A stretch of DNA of 64,000 bases from Carallia brachiata (GCA_021464245.1 JADCRB010000036.1:2361947-2425946), one strand, 5' to 3'. Shown: positions 48,910 through 63,575, numbered from the stretch's first letter. Notes: generated from the letters alone by a model not told the origin. Program-made: numbers and translations.

Positions 48910-49824
48910 TAGGGCTTTTCATAAACCGCACAATTCGCCATAAACCGTCCAATCCGCACCGTCCCTACCCGCATCCGCCAAAACCGCCAAGAAAAAAATT
49001 AATTATGATTTTTTTTTTTCAAAACCGCCAAGGGCGGATTGGTAGCGGTTTTAAAATTTTAAAAATCGCGGTTAACCGATCTAATCCGCCGTTATTAATA
49101 TATATATTATACATATAAAATGTAGTCTAACTTGATTATATTTTTGTTATGTTAGAGATCTATTTGTTTTCATTATACATGTTATCTCACTTTCATTGTT
49201 TTTATTGTTCTTTGAAAGAATAAATTTGAAATTTTGTGTGCAATTGGGTATTTAAAGATATTGTTACTTTAATCTAACGAATTTATAACTATTAGATTAC
49301 TAATATGAATTGGCTATATTTCTTACTATATTTTCTTATTCTTTGTATCGGGTTTATAGTGATGTCTAATTTTTCTCTAATTTTGACGATAAGATTTAAA
49401 AAAAAAGAGTAAAGAAATCATACAACCTCAGACTTTAGTTGTAGTAATAATAATGAAATTTTTCAATAATAAAAAAAAATTAGGAAAATATTAGTTGTTT
49501 ATTTATTTCTTGCGCATAAACTATCTCTTATTACCGTAACTTTGAAATTTGAATGAATGTCTAACTAATTCATCTAATTTTTTGATTAAATATTTAATTA
49601 ATGCATTCAAATTTCATCTTAAATAAAAAAAAATCAAAAGTTAAGTTGCATAATCAACAAAACCGCCCAAACCGCCCAAATCAATCCGCCATTTAGTGGA
49701 TTGGTTTGGACGGTTTGGACGGTTGGCGGATTGGTTACGGTTTAAAATTTTCAAACCGCCATTATGACGGTTTGGTTGCAATTTTTTCTTCTAAACCGCC
49801 CAATTCGACCCGCGAACATCCCTA
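48910..49824. mobile_element. Non-autonomous hAT element, 915 bp, with 8-bp target duplication
   Basis: Termini are TAGGGCTTTTC on the left and GAACATCCCTA on the right (reverse complement TAGGGATGTTC). They are flanked by a perfect 8-bp direct repeat GTAGCCCC at 48902-48909 and 49825-49832. Short CA..TG-type TIRs beginning TAGGG and an 8-bp duplication define hAT elements. Both subterminal regions are dense in AACCGCC/GGCGGTT motifs, as expected for transposase-binding repeats. The middle is AT-rich and codes for no transposase. Confidence 0.92.
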
Positions 49825-50150
49825 GTAGCCCCTTAAAAAATTTAATAATAATTAAGGTAATTAAAACTTTTAATTAAAAGAATTAAAATTTGAAAGTTAT
49901 TCATTTTTATTTTTAAAGTGTTAACTATTAAGCTATCAATTTTAAAGGGTAAAAAATAATGATGACTCCTAATTAGAAACAAGAAATTCCTATTTATCCA
50001 AAAATCGAAAGTGGATTCCACAAAAGATTCCAGATCATATATATACAAGTAAACGCAAAGCTAATTGAGGAAAAATACAACTATAGAAACAAACGAAAAT
50101 CCACCTCTCTCCCTTATTGATCATTTTCTATCTTTTGTTTTTATAATTTG

Positions 50151-51758
50151 CTAGCTAGCAGTGACAAATAACTGACAATCCCTATAAACAGAAGAATCTA
50201 CTTCACATGAACAGATTTGGTTCATAATAATAGAGTCAAGAAGATCCTGATTATTATTACCACGTTGGATTATCTTGTGATGATTCCACAAAAACGAGTT
50301 TGACCCGGAGAGTGAACTCGTGTCCGGAATTGACTCGGTTGGGGTGATCAAATTGATGCTCTTCAGGATATGCCCGCTGCTGATGAGTTGACTCAGGATC
50401 CCCGACTCGGTAACTGAGCTCTTTCTCTTGTGTTGCACGGCGACTCGGACTATTTCGGTTAACATTGCATTGGATAATCTCCGAATACCGCGAGCTCCAC
50501 CCATTAAAAAGACCGAGTTAGCTTGGTAATGGGACTGAGTTTTCTCTGAATTTCGTCTGCTGTGTTTGCTTGTTTCTTGCCTTTGTGGTATGTATACTGA
50601 CTCGGGACTCCGATTTCTGACTCGGCCGAGTGGATCACCCAGAACCGCCGAGTTTTTCGCGTCCACTAACACTACGTGCTTAAAATTTCTCCTGAGCCGA
50701 CCGAGTAGCATCGGATAACAAGCCCATCTTCTCAAACTCATTGGCACGTGGTCCAAAAAACCGGCGAGCGAGTTCTCTGGGTCAAGCTCGCTCGCTTCGA
50801 AACTCACTACCGATCCGTAACTCAACCGAGTCGACTCAGCTTCAGTTTCTCCGGAGTCGTTGAAGCCGTTAACTCGAATTCTCTTACCCCACAATGGCTC
50901 TGCAATTTCCTTGCTCCCATGCTTCAAATTGAACTGGGTCACATCAAAACTCGCCGCCGCGGCCTCCGCCGCCGATGAGTGCTGATTAGTTCTGTTCTGG
51001 AATGCCTTGTATCGATGAACGAGTTTCAAGAACGAGTCGTTCTCTTCTCCAACCAAAGCGTCAAATCTTGAAGCGAATAAGGAAGAACCAAAGATAAAAA
51101 CGACGTCGGCTCTTGCAGTCAGGCCCGACCGGTGCAGGACTCTCAAGAACAACCTGAATTCGTCATCACTGGTATCTTCCACGACATGGGCAACCACAAG
51201 ATCGCTCATAGCCCTAGTGCCACGCCTGTACAGCCTACCCATTCCCTGTAGAGCAGAAGATGAGAGCAGGCCATTATTTCTGGGTTGGTATTTACTCGTC
51301 CAAATCGTGGTAAAGAAAGAAAATTTAGTCGTGGTTTTAAGCTTGGCGGCGGGAGACTTTTCTGGGAGTAATCTGCGTGGGGATTTAGTAAAAGTGACGG
51401 AGTTGGGGATCGTGGGTTCGAAGGTGGAGAGGGTGAATAGGAGGAGGGAGAGGAAGAGTAAAAGAACGCAAATTGAGATGGTTGATTGAGTTTTTGAGAT
51501 GATGGGGTTATTGGAATTGGTTCTTTTTACTGTTCTTGTATTATTATTATTGTGGCTTGAAGAAGATGGTAATTGCGAGGAAGTAAAGGTGTTGGCTTTA
51601 TCTACAATGGCGGCGGCGGCGGTGGAGGCGACCGAGGTGGATGTGGTGGCGGAGGAGTTGTCTTGAGGGAGGAGGACTAGCAGAAAGCCCATGCCCCAGT
51701 TTTCGCTGCTGTTGCTGCTGCCAGTTTTATTAGCCTTGAATTTTGCTGTGATGCCCAT
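50151..51758 (-). CDS. Conserved plant single-pass membrane protein of unknown function, 535 aa, intronless
   Basis: A single uninterrupted exon. I chose the ATG at 51758 (MGITAKFKANKTGSS) because the 80 upstream in-frame codons read through leader-like sequence, including a (CT)n tract that gives an RERERE string. The N-terminal region contains WGMGFLLVLLPQD, then Ser/Asn/Ala-rich low complexity. One transmembrane segment (about residues 93-112, SICVLLLFLSLLLFTLSTF) predicts a type II Golgi/ER protein. The conserved core starts at about residue 169 with LQGMGRLYRRGTRAMSDLVV, followed by RLFLRVLHRSGLTARADVVF and a region ending CEVDSSVYRDCQLF. I recall Arabidopsis relatives annotated vaguely as glycosyl-group transferases, but no DxD-type motif is obvious, so the function is open. 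Confidence 0.9.
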   Translation of the reverse strand: MGITAKFKANKTGSSNSSENWGMGFLLVLLPQDNSSATTSTSVASTAAAAIVDKANTFTSSQLPSSSSHNNNNTRTVKRTNSNNPIISKTQSTISICVLLLFLSLLLFTLSTFEPTIPNSVTFTKSPRRLLPEKSPAAKLKTTTKFSFFTTIWTSKYQPRNNGLLSSSALQGMGRLYRRGTRAMSDLVVAHVVEDTSDDEFRLFLRVLHRSGLTARADVVFIFGSSLFASRFDALVGEENDSFLKLVHRYKAFQNRTNQHSSAAEAAAASFDVTQFNLKHGSKEIAEPLWGKRIRVNGFNDSGETEAESTRLSYGSVVSFEASELDPENSLAGFLDHVPMSLRRWACYPMLLGRLRRNFKHVVLVDAKNSAVLGDPLGRVRNRSPESVYIPQRQETSKHSRRNSEKTQSHYQANSVFLMGGARGIRRLSNAMLTEIVRVAVQHKRKSSVTESGILSQLISSGHILKSINLITPTESIPDTSSLSGSNSFLWNHHKIIQRGNNNQDLLDSIIMNQICSCEVDSSVYRDCQLFVTAS

Positions 51759-51782
51759 CTCTCTCTCTCTCTCTCTCTCTCT
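51759..51782 (-). repeat. (CT)n microsatellite in the 5' leader of the 535-aa protein gene
   Basis: About 11 CT units directly upstream of the ATG (GA on the sense strand). Because the frame stays open upstream, the repeat would encode Arg-Glu repeats if a distal start were used. Confidence 0.85.
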
Positions 51783-51994
51783 GCCGTGCTCTCTTTCTGC
51801 TACTTTGTAGTTTTGTGGGTTTTGTTGCTTTGCCAAAGCGATGGGCGATGGCCTATGGCTAAGGGTTGGCAGCGACTTGTGTGGCACTAATAAGGCTACG
51901 GTTGATTGTCGGTCCATCCACACGCATTGCACACACTCGTTGTTATTCGAAACATAAACCAAAAAAGGTTTTATCGTTGGAAAAAAGTGTAAGA

Positions 51995-52205
51995 TCAAAT
52001 ACTTTTGTAATAAAATACTGTTTAAATTTATATTTTGTATAATAAGACATATGTTTTATATAATTATAATAATAAAAAATAATACAAATAAATATTATTA
52101 TTTTTTAATTTATATTTTTTAATTACAGTTATATAAAATATATTACTTATTACATAAATTATGAATAGTGTAGATGTTATTTAAAGAGAATTTTGGTCAT
52201 ATAAT
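51995..52205. repeat. AT-rich dispersed repeat, copy B (partner at 11880-12085)
   Basis: Near-identical strings in the same order as copy A, including TTTAAATTTATATTTTGTA and TTATAATAATAAAAAATAAT. It lies just upstream of the 535-aa protein gene, within its probable promoter. Confidence 0.7.
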
Positions 52206-55089
52206 GCCCCCTTATCATTTATGGTATTGTTAAAAGAAACGCAGGCTAAACTTATAATAATATAAGTTATTAATTTTTAAAAATATATTAAATAGATTAT
52301 ACATTTTTAAATTTTTATTTTTACAATAATTGTGATTACTGTGATTATGTACAGTCTAATTTTATCTGTGAAATTAAATAAAATATGATTGATGTATGAT
52401 TCTTATAGCTAGAGACAGATTGCCAATGTCATGTTTTTTGTTTTTTTGACCGATGTCACTGTCATTCTCTCATCAAACAACATTTGTTCGTGAGATTTAT
52501 TTTGTTCGGAAAGATAAACTCTACAGCCACGTCAATCAATGCTCGAGAAATCTAACAAGTGCCTACAAAACCGAAGGTTGGCACTTTATAAACAATCACG
52601 TGCCACATGAGAAAGCCGATGGGGCCAAGCGTTTCACGAGGGTGAGAAAAGATGAAATTTTTTTTTTTTTGGGTGAGATTGTGGAATGTCATTGTTTTTT
52701 TATTTTTTTATATAAAAAAGAAAAAAGAGATAAAATTAAAAGTTTATATTTAATCAGTAAAACTGTCATTTTATTAGCTTTTTTATCATCTCTTTTTTTC
52801 TCACGTTATCGGTTATAGGGAGAGATAAAGGCAACGTCCAGGACTAACTAGTAAACTTTTTTGTTAATTTCACCAGCATTTGTAAAATTCATCCACCTAT
52901 ATAGCTAACGAAATAATATTCTAGGTTAAAAACAATTACTTTGCACGGACATGTTAAAATATTTAGGGATTTCTGAAATTATCAATAAAACGATGACCAA
53001 AAATTAAAAGCAGAAAACACAGTATGTATTATCTTCTTACAAATTTACTTAAGTTGATAATGGGCCTAAAAGCCCACTACCGTTAGATTTTTGGAAACCC
53101 AACAAGAAGCCCATGGTTGAGCAGTACCAAGGGGAGAAATTTTGAAGAATACCGTGGAATATCTGCATGCTTTGTTCCTTCGTGGGATGGAGCTTGAGTA
53201 GAGTTTTGAAAAATTTAAAGGCAGAAAAATGTGTGGAGACAGGGGGTTGCAGCAGTAACTGCACTGATTGGAGGATGTTTCTTTTAACTATTAGATTTAG
53301 AGTTTAAATTTTAAATCTATTATCTCGTCCATTTCCTCAAATCAATTGGACTCCAGTTTTTATAAGATAAAAAAATAAAAGAAAAGGGTGGAGACATCTC
53401 CTTTTTTTCGCTAGAGTAAGATGCCAATTTGAACTGCACTAACTATCGTAGGTTTCTTGACCTTAAAAAAAACTATCATTGATATATTATATAATCTTTA
53501 AAACAAGACATAAAACGTTATTATAATATGTACATAAATTTCTCTCTCTGTCTTTTTATTTTTTTAACTAAAAAATCTATTTAATCATGAATTATATTAT
53601 AAGACAATACTCTTTTTCTATAAATCTCATTTTGCATTTCCTAAACTTTGAACATAAAATCTTTAAAATGAAAATTTGAACTTATATTATTGAAGTATCT
53701 CCTAAAAAATAAGAAAAAATTTTCCCATAAACTCCAGCAAACTACATGTGAAAGTATATAAGTATATAATTAAAATTTTGATGAGGAAAATTTTTAAAGC
53801 TAAATCCAAATGGTAACCATTCAATGTAATAGTTTTATAATGATTTGACGTATTTTTTTATATTTAATTTAGATTCGAGTCTCAACATTAGTGTTTTAAA
53901 AGTAATATTTTCTCTTGTTTGTCGGCTTGTCTATCTGCTGCGTGTTGTTAATTTTAAACTCGTTAATATTACGATCAGATTTAAGGAGTCACGTTTGGAC
54001 TCAATAGTATATTTATATAGTGAGTCTGTCCCTTTAAAAGTAATTGAATGAGATATAATAACGGTCCAAATATCAACTTCAATTTATAAATATTATGACT
54101 AATACATGTACGAATACTTTTTTTTCGATTAAAAAAAAATCCAAATAGTTGTTTGCAAATATCAAAATCTCTGTGAAGCACGTGCGGTCCCGTTTCAGGC
54201 AGCAGGTACGACGTCGTTGATACATTTTTTTTTGGTTTGACGGAAGACGTCGTTGATATCTTTTCATCTGCTTTTGTGAAGAAATGAAATAAAATAATCC
54301 AATAACACCACATCCCACAAAATAAATGGTAATGAATAAGTATATAATTTTATCTAATAAATAGTTTATTATTTATTAATTTTTTTATTTATAACTTCAA
54401 TTATTTTTGTAATTTTTATATTATTTTATTATTATTTTTATAATTATCATATATAATATGTGTCGATTAATTATAAAAAAATAAAAATTAAATATATTAT
54501 AAACTTATCATATGAATTATTTTTCATTTGATATCACAAAGAAAAAAAAACAAAAAAAATTATTGTGATCATCTTTTCTAAATATTCCATCGTTTTCCTC
54601 AAAATTGAGATTTCTTTTATGATTTGTTTAATTTTCCAAAAAGACGTGAGAAAAGATAAAAAAAAAAAAGAATATTAACATTATTACATCATTCTTTTAA
54701 AACATATTTTTTATTTATTTAAATAAACTTTTTTAACATTTTCTTTATCACATATTTTTTTTCTCTTTATTTTCTTAGGATCTAAACACATCATTGTATT
54801 TTTCGATTTTATCCCTTCACCGAGCGTTTCACGCACTCTCTCGCATACGAAAAACAATTGTACTCTCCATTTCCGACTGCCACGTCTTCGAAATGCCAAA
54901 AAGACGTAGCGCGTACATAGACGTCCACAATTCCAAAATTTAGGTGGACAGAAAAGAATGTGCAAGTTGAAGTGAACGATGAACCTGTCCGAAAAATGTC
55001 TTCGTCTGTATTTGTTTATTAAAAATATTCATTCTTTTTTCCCGATCTGCCCCTCAGCTTCGCGCGACCCAAACAAAGTAGGTGAGATC
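52206..55089. other. Intergenic spacer
   Basis: No gene was recognised. It is largely AT-rich. A plus frame of 121 codons at 52453-52818 and a minus frame of 71 codons at 53049-53264 have no motif I can support. Confidence 0.5.
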
Positions 55090-55164
55090 AGAAGCTCAGA
55101 CTTATCCGATTTAGGGTTTCTCACAAATCTAATTTCGATCTCGAAACCCTAGTCCTCGGATCAG
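55090..55164 (+). promoter_or_regulatory. eIF1 5' leader exon with telo-box motifs
   Basis: TTAGGGTTTC (55111-55120) and AAACCCTAG (55144-55152) are telo-box-type elements, which are typical of plant translation and ribosomal protein genes near the transcription start. The leader ends at the donor CAG/GTAATT (GT at 55165). A leader intron of about 1.4 kb follows, as is usual for plant eIF1 genes. The 5' end is not fixed. Confidence 0.65.
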
Positions 55165-56587
55165 GTAATTTTTTTTTTTTTTACGTTCTTTTCTTTTAAT
55201 TGGACATAAATAAAGGCTTTAACTTGGAAAAAAAATAATTTAAAGACGAGATATTTCTGCATGATCGTTGCGTTTTTTTTTTCAGCCATCGTGACCAAGT
55301 TCCAATCTTTTTCCTGATATTTGAATTGGGTATTGCTTTATATGTTTGCTTTTTGTCGTCTCTTTTATTTGTTCTGCCTTTTATTTCTTAATTGTGGATT
55401 TTGGTGTTTAGAATAGGTATCGGATTGGGTGGTAGACTGGTAGTTCTAGATTATGATTATGGATAATTATCTCTCTGATTCGGATCAGTAGCTGGATTGT
55501 ATATGTCTTGATAGAGAAAGTAGGAATTATTGAAAAACATTGATATTGTTGCTGCTAGAAGACCCAAGGATCTCTTTGCTGGACCGATAGCTTTCTTTTT
55601 GGAGGTATTAAACTCAAAGTTTTGGGAGAACGTTCTTGAAATTTGATACAATGCGTACTATCACTACTCGGACTGAATCAAAAGAGAATATCTCTAATCA
55701 ATAGCAGTTCGAAACACGCTAATATAATGTGACTAAAGTGTGATAACCTTCGAAACAAATATTGGAAGGGAAAAGGAGGGGTACTAACCTTTTAAAGCAA
55801 TCTGGGCTGGCTACCCAATAAAATAGGACAAAAAAGATCGGCAAGAAAAGCAGTGTATTCACCCTTCAGAAAAAATTCTTCCTGGCTGTTTTGGAGATAG
55901 CAGGGTTTTTAGATGATGCTCCATTCTTGTTGTGCTTACGCCTTGTTTTGCTAAATTGTCGCAAAATTGTCTGTTTTCTTCCTCAAGAATTATGTTTTAA
56001 TACTTAATAGTTAAGTGCTTCCTTTCAATTTCCTATGTCTAGATCCCTTGGAGTTTTATATATTTTTTTTCTTTTTTTTAGAGTCCATGAGTAGTTCTTC
56101 TGGTAATTTAGTTCATATATGTGGTCCGGTATTTACAAACTGAGTCCCTGCAATCGAGACATAATCACTGGACTGTAGGAGCCTGAGATCATGGGCCTGT
56201 GTTTTGAATTTTAAGGTTGTCTGCATGTGTCTCTGTCCTTTAAGTGGTACCAATTTGTTGAACAGTTCAGCCATGGGGTAAACAAATGCATGGTGACATT
56301 TTGGTGTCAACTCAATGCAGTTTTTAATGTGTCACGAAATTGTGATAATTTTATTATACTGGACTACCATCTCATTGTAGCTGATTGGTATCATCTCTGG
56401 AGACAAATACTATCCCTCGAAACTAAAATTTAGGAGAAAGAAGGAATGGAATACATCATTGCAGAGGGAGCTCCCCCCATTTATCCAGTGAAATAAATGT
56501 TGTTTTGGTCGCTGCTGATTTTGCGATTCATCTCATCATTCAGGTCTGAGCTTTCCAGTTGCAGGCTTCCACGATTGTTCAAGTTTC

Positions 56588-57366
56588 ATGTCTGAGCTTG
56601 ACATCCAGATTCCTTCTACTTTTGGTGAGGAAATTTTTTTTTTTACATAGGATATATGATTCCTCATGTTTACCGGTATTGTGCATTAAATAGATCCAGT
56701 GTATCAAAATGTACTTTAACACCATTTTTGCTTCTCTTTACCTCCTCGCCCCTCCTCCTCCTTTCCCACTGAGGAGGAGAAAAGAGTAGGGAACTGTTCT
56801 TTGCACTGTTTACAAAATTTTGCTTCTCGTGTACCTCAAATTTACACATATCTACCTAATTTGGTGTCTCGCGCTAGATCCTTTTGCTGAAGCAAATGCT
56901 GAGGACTCAGGTGCTGGGACAAAAGATTATGTGCACATTCGTATACAACAACGAAATGGTAGGAAAAGCCTGACAACTGTTCAGGGGTTGAAGAAAGAAT
57001 TCAGCTACAATAAAATCTTAAAGGACCTTAAGAAGGAGTTCTGCTGCAATGGTACAGTGGTACAGGACCCTGAGCTAGGACAGGTATGTGTCTGAACTTC
57101 TATCCACTCAAACGAATTTGCTCATTTTCTTTCTCAGTTGCTTATGCGAATGTTTGCATAGGTTATTCAACTTCAAGGGGATCAGCGGAAAAATGTCTCT
57201 ACCTTCCTTGTTCAGGTAATTTTTATTTGCATGCAGCCCAACAGTACTGTTACCTGTTTTTTTGAAACATACAATGGAATGTTAGGTATCACTTACTAAT
57301 TTCATGTCGTGTATTTAACAGGCTGGCATCGTGAAGAAGGAAAACATAAAAATCCATGGATTTTAG
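56588..57366 (+). CDS. SUI1: Translation initiation factor eIF1 (SUI1), complete, 113 aa
   Basis: eIF1 binds the 40S subunit near the P site and enforces start-codon selection. Coding exons: 56588-56624, 56878-57083, 57162-57215, 57322-57366; 342 nt, all phases consistent. The protein starts MSELDIQIPSTFDPFAEANA, and the SUI1 core follows: YVHIRIQQRNGRKSLTTVQG, then KKEFCCNGTVVQDPELGQVI and LQGDQRKNVSTFLVQAGIVK, ending IKIHGF. The length of 113 aa is exactly that of plant SUI1 proteins, and no odd residue was seen. The acceptor of the exon carrying the ATG is probably the AG at 56563 (or 56542). Confidence 0.98.
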
Positions 57367-58031
57367 CTTTAGCAACCTCTATGCAGTGCAGTCTTCTGCA
57401 TTGCTGATGAAGATGTTTGTACTTAAGAATATCCACGCTGTTATACCTTCACCTTGTGTGTTTGAAAACATATATGTGTGTGGTTTCCAGTGTCCTCAAC
57501 TTCTGTTTTGTAATCCAGATGAAAATGACTTATATGACTGTTGCTTGTCTACCTCAAACGGGTTTGTGGCTTCTGAATCATTGAGAATCTATTTCTGGTC
57601 TAAGTTTATGATTGGTGGGTTGTTTGTGTTTGCAAGTGACGTGACTGGGTGATAATTGGTTGGTAGGTCTTGATTCAACCCTTCTGTCCTGCCTGGTTGA
57701 TCTTGAACATGGTGTAATTTATCCTGCTTTATAGGTATATATCAATAGTAGGCGCTCAAAAATTCAACTGTTGCATCTGTGGCATGGCATTTGGTGGCTA
57801 AGACAACATAAAGGAGTTCCTCCTATGATAAAAAGCTTTAGTGGATACGTTTGGTGGGTGTTAGTTTGGTTTCAGATCATTTTAGACTGTACTTGGATGT
57901 TGGCTTCTGTTCGAGCTTGAGCCATTAATTTTTCTCTTAGTTCAACAAACAATAGTTTATTATCGTTGAGTATGAAGGCTACTTTCTGCTAATGTATTAT
58001 GTATTGTATGTAATTTGGATTATTTGCGTTT
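57367..58031 (+). other. eIF1 3' untranslated and flanking region
   Basis: It follows the stop at 57364-57366. No further gene is seen before the LINE insertion. The open frame at 57356-57652 overlaps the last eIF1 exon in another frame and is a shadow. Confidence 0.4.
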
Positions 58032-58047
58032 CCTAGTTTGCTTGATT

Positions 58048-58604
58048 TTTTTTATCCAAGAGCAACATTCTATTCCATTAAAACTTAAAATCATTTACAA
58101 GAGGACCAATTTAACTTGGGCTCACACTGGCAAAAATATTGAGAAACAACTCGGTCACTTTTGCATACAGGCTACAACTCACTACCGACTGAATCCAATA
58201 CCAATAATAACCTTGTGGCCCCAACAGAAGCCCAAACCTGTGCTCACAACTGGGGTAACAAACAAGCTTGCATGGAGGAGAGGGCCCAAGGCCCATTGGA
58301 AAGGAAACTTTGAAGATAGTAGCCTCCAAGCTTCCCAATGCCACCATAGTGGTAATACCGTAGACAATCAGGGCAGAGAAGACTGGCAAGCCCCCAAGGG
58401 TCGTCAATGACTGAAGACCAGAAAGACTAGAAGCACATCGACCATGTTGAAACAAACACATGGCACAGATCATCCAATTGCTACAAAGCACTAAGGCCAG
58501 ACAGTGGGAGGCAGACCAAAAATTAGTGACCAGCAAGACGACAGGCTCGGGACTCCAACGGAAGCGATCTCTGAGCTGTATAGGGGCTCCCTTTGACATC
58601 GTAC
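58048..58604 (-). mobile_element. 5'-truncated LINE (non-LTR) insertion with 16-bp target duplication
   Basis: A perfect direct repeat CCTAGTTTGCTTGATT flanks the segment at 58032-58047 and 58605-58620. The plus strand begins with a T run right after the left repeat (an A-tail on the minus strand), preceded on the minus strand by a tail-like TTTTAATGGAATAGAATG. A 16-bp duplication plus an oligo(A) tail is the signature of target-primed reverse transcription. The 162-codon minus frame inside (58599-58111) is most likely 3' UTR-type sequence, as it shows no RT or endonuclease motif. Confidence 0.88.
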
Positions 58605-58879
58605 CCTAGTTTGCTTGATTGTTTTTCTTTAAAAAAAAAATCTAGAATATTGTCCCTAAATAAAATATGTCCCTATTAGAATTGATTTGTTACCATCCCA
58701 GTTGACTTATTATCAAGCTTTTCTGTTATAAATAAGCTTGCGAATCCAAGGATTGATAAATAGTTATCAAAAAAACAAAGTGACGAGAGTTCACTATCAT
58801 GCGCACGTTAGCACACATTTACTAACGCATGTCAGGAGTTTTCCTTGTCGCTTCCATCCCTTCCCGGCCTTTGGTTGGT

Positions 58880-59632
58880 CTAAGGGTTTGTGCTCCTTTA
58901 TGAGTTTATGACTCATTTATAAGTTTGGTGGGTAGTGTTCTCCCGGTCTTTGGTTCGGTTTTCTCAAGTTTTGTTGGTGGTATTGCATTGGGTTCGTTAG
59001 TTGTTGTTTCTTCAGTGTGTGGGTGCTTGGGTTGCTGCTTTGCTTTTGCAGCATTCTCTCCCACCTTCGCGGGCAAGGAAGGGGTGGTTTTTTTTTGCTA
59101 CAAGGGCTCCTTTGTACAAGTTTCCGGTCGTACCCTCCCTGTTGCTCACTTGGTCGCTGGTCACTGCTTTTATTCGCCCTCCCTCAGTTCGGCTTCAACA
59201 GCTTTACTTTGGTTCCAACGCTTTGTGTGCACGCTTTGGCATGGTCGGCCTGCAACTGGTTGTTTGCTAAGGCTTTGTTGCCGATAGCTTGTGGGACTTG
59301 CCATTCTCTCTGGTTTTGGGTTTCGCAGTTGATTAGCAGTGGTGGGGCTAGATTCTTCTGATCCCTGTTCCCCTATTCTCTATTCAAGCGGATTGGGTAT
59401 TACCAGAGCTTTAGGTTGGGATCGGGACTTTACTTTGGCTATTTAAGTACAGTTGAGGTTTGAGTTTTGATTTGTATTGAGTGTGGGCTGTGTCTTGTTG
59501 AATAACGTGGCTAGATTGCTATCTTTTGTATTTGTAGAGTGTGTTATTCTATGAATTGCTCCTCTGTATAATTGGCTTTGCCTTTTTTAATGAAATATAT
59601 ATTTTCTATTTGGTTAAAAACAAAAAAAAGGT
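58880..59632 (+). mobile_element. LINE-like 3' end fragment
   Basis: GT-rich sequence ends in TTTTTTAATGAAATATATATT and then an A-rich tail (59617-59630), as many plant LINE 3' ends do. Several overlapping short frames (58925-59361) carry no RT motif. The left boundary and target duplication were not found, so the call is tentative. Confidence 0.4.
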
Positions 59633-59985
59633 TTTCGAATCTATCAATTGTGAACTCTCGTTGAAGTTTGTCTAGTAGACTTTAGGAATTCTATGAAGGC
59701 TCCATTATATGCAACCTTTGATTACATATTTTTCATTCTTCTCTCTTGCGTTATTGCATTTCTACTAATTTTTTGGAAGAAAAACTTTTTATTAACAAAA
59801 CAAATAATCGATTGTATGCTGTCACACTAATATATTTTACCTAATCAAACTTTTTAATTATTACTCTCTCAATTAATTGATTTAAGTTTAAGAAACTTAA
59901 AAAAAATGATATTGATTTTTTTTATTTTACCATAATTACCTTAAGTGAAGAAAATTCATCCCTCTTTGCCCAAAAAAAAAAAAAA

Positions 59986-60075
59986 GGGCCGCTGATTGCA
60001 ATTATGTAGGCCTGGCTATGAAGCGGGGGCTGATGAGTTTGGATCACATTCAGGGCCTTTGATTGCAATTATGTA
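59986..60075. repeat. Short direct repeat, period 67
   Basis: TGATTGCAATTATGTA occurs at 59993-60008 and 60060-60075, each preceded by AGGGCC and two differing bases. Confidence 0.8.
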
Positions 60076-60600
60076 ATCGAGTTACAAGTAATACTACCAA
60101 TCGTTGTGATTTAATATTAAGTGTCGAAGTTATCAAGTTAAAGGTCTTGGATTTGAAAACTACTAGAGCGTTTGGTAGGGTTAAACATACTCCTTCCATT
60201 TATAACACTGAACTATACTGTAACTATTTAGACAGTTTAGACATTACCCTAACAGGATTGTGAGGTACTACCCCTATCTTCCTATTTTTTTTGAGGAAAA
60301 AAAAAAGATATCCTATAATAATATTCTAATTATTATTTTTTTTTGGATGTAACGACGACCAAAATAAAAAATTCGATTAACCAAAGAACTAATTAATCAA
60401 ATTTAGTTTGGAATAGAAAAGAACTCTTCTAATCCAATTTGTATTTGATTAATTGGATGAACTTTATTTTTATTACATTTATTTTGGTTCCAAAAAAACA
60501 ATATTTAATCGTCCATTTAAGAATTCCGATAAAAATAAGCTTATAAGTCTAAGGTTTCTTTTATCTACGAATTCGCAGCTCTCGCTGAAACTCAGATCCT
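60076..60600. other. Spacer and upstream region of RPT2
   Basis: AT-rich, with A and T homopolymers. No gene is seen. The RPT2 promoter must lie here, but no core element can be assigned with confidence. Confidence 0.4.
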
Positions 60601-60635
60601 CTCTCTCTCTCTCTTTCTCTCTCGGCTTGTTCAAC
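60600..60635 (+). promoter_or_regulatory. CT-rich 5' leader of RPT2
   Basis: A (CT)n tract at about 60598-60624 lies directly upstream of the ATG at 60636. Pyrimidine-rich leaders are common in constitutively expressed plant genes. Confidence 0.5.

Positions 60636-63575
<2,940 letters not shown>

Noticed and set aside
58111..58599. 162-codon minus frame as a separate protein gene
   Set aside because: It lies wholly within the LINE insertion bounded by the 16-bp duplication and has no recognisable motif.
58925..59361. Three overlapping plus frames of 89-120 codons
   Set aside because: Several frames are open at once in GT/CT-rich DNA upstream of a LINE-like tail; no RT or endonuclease motif.
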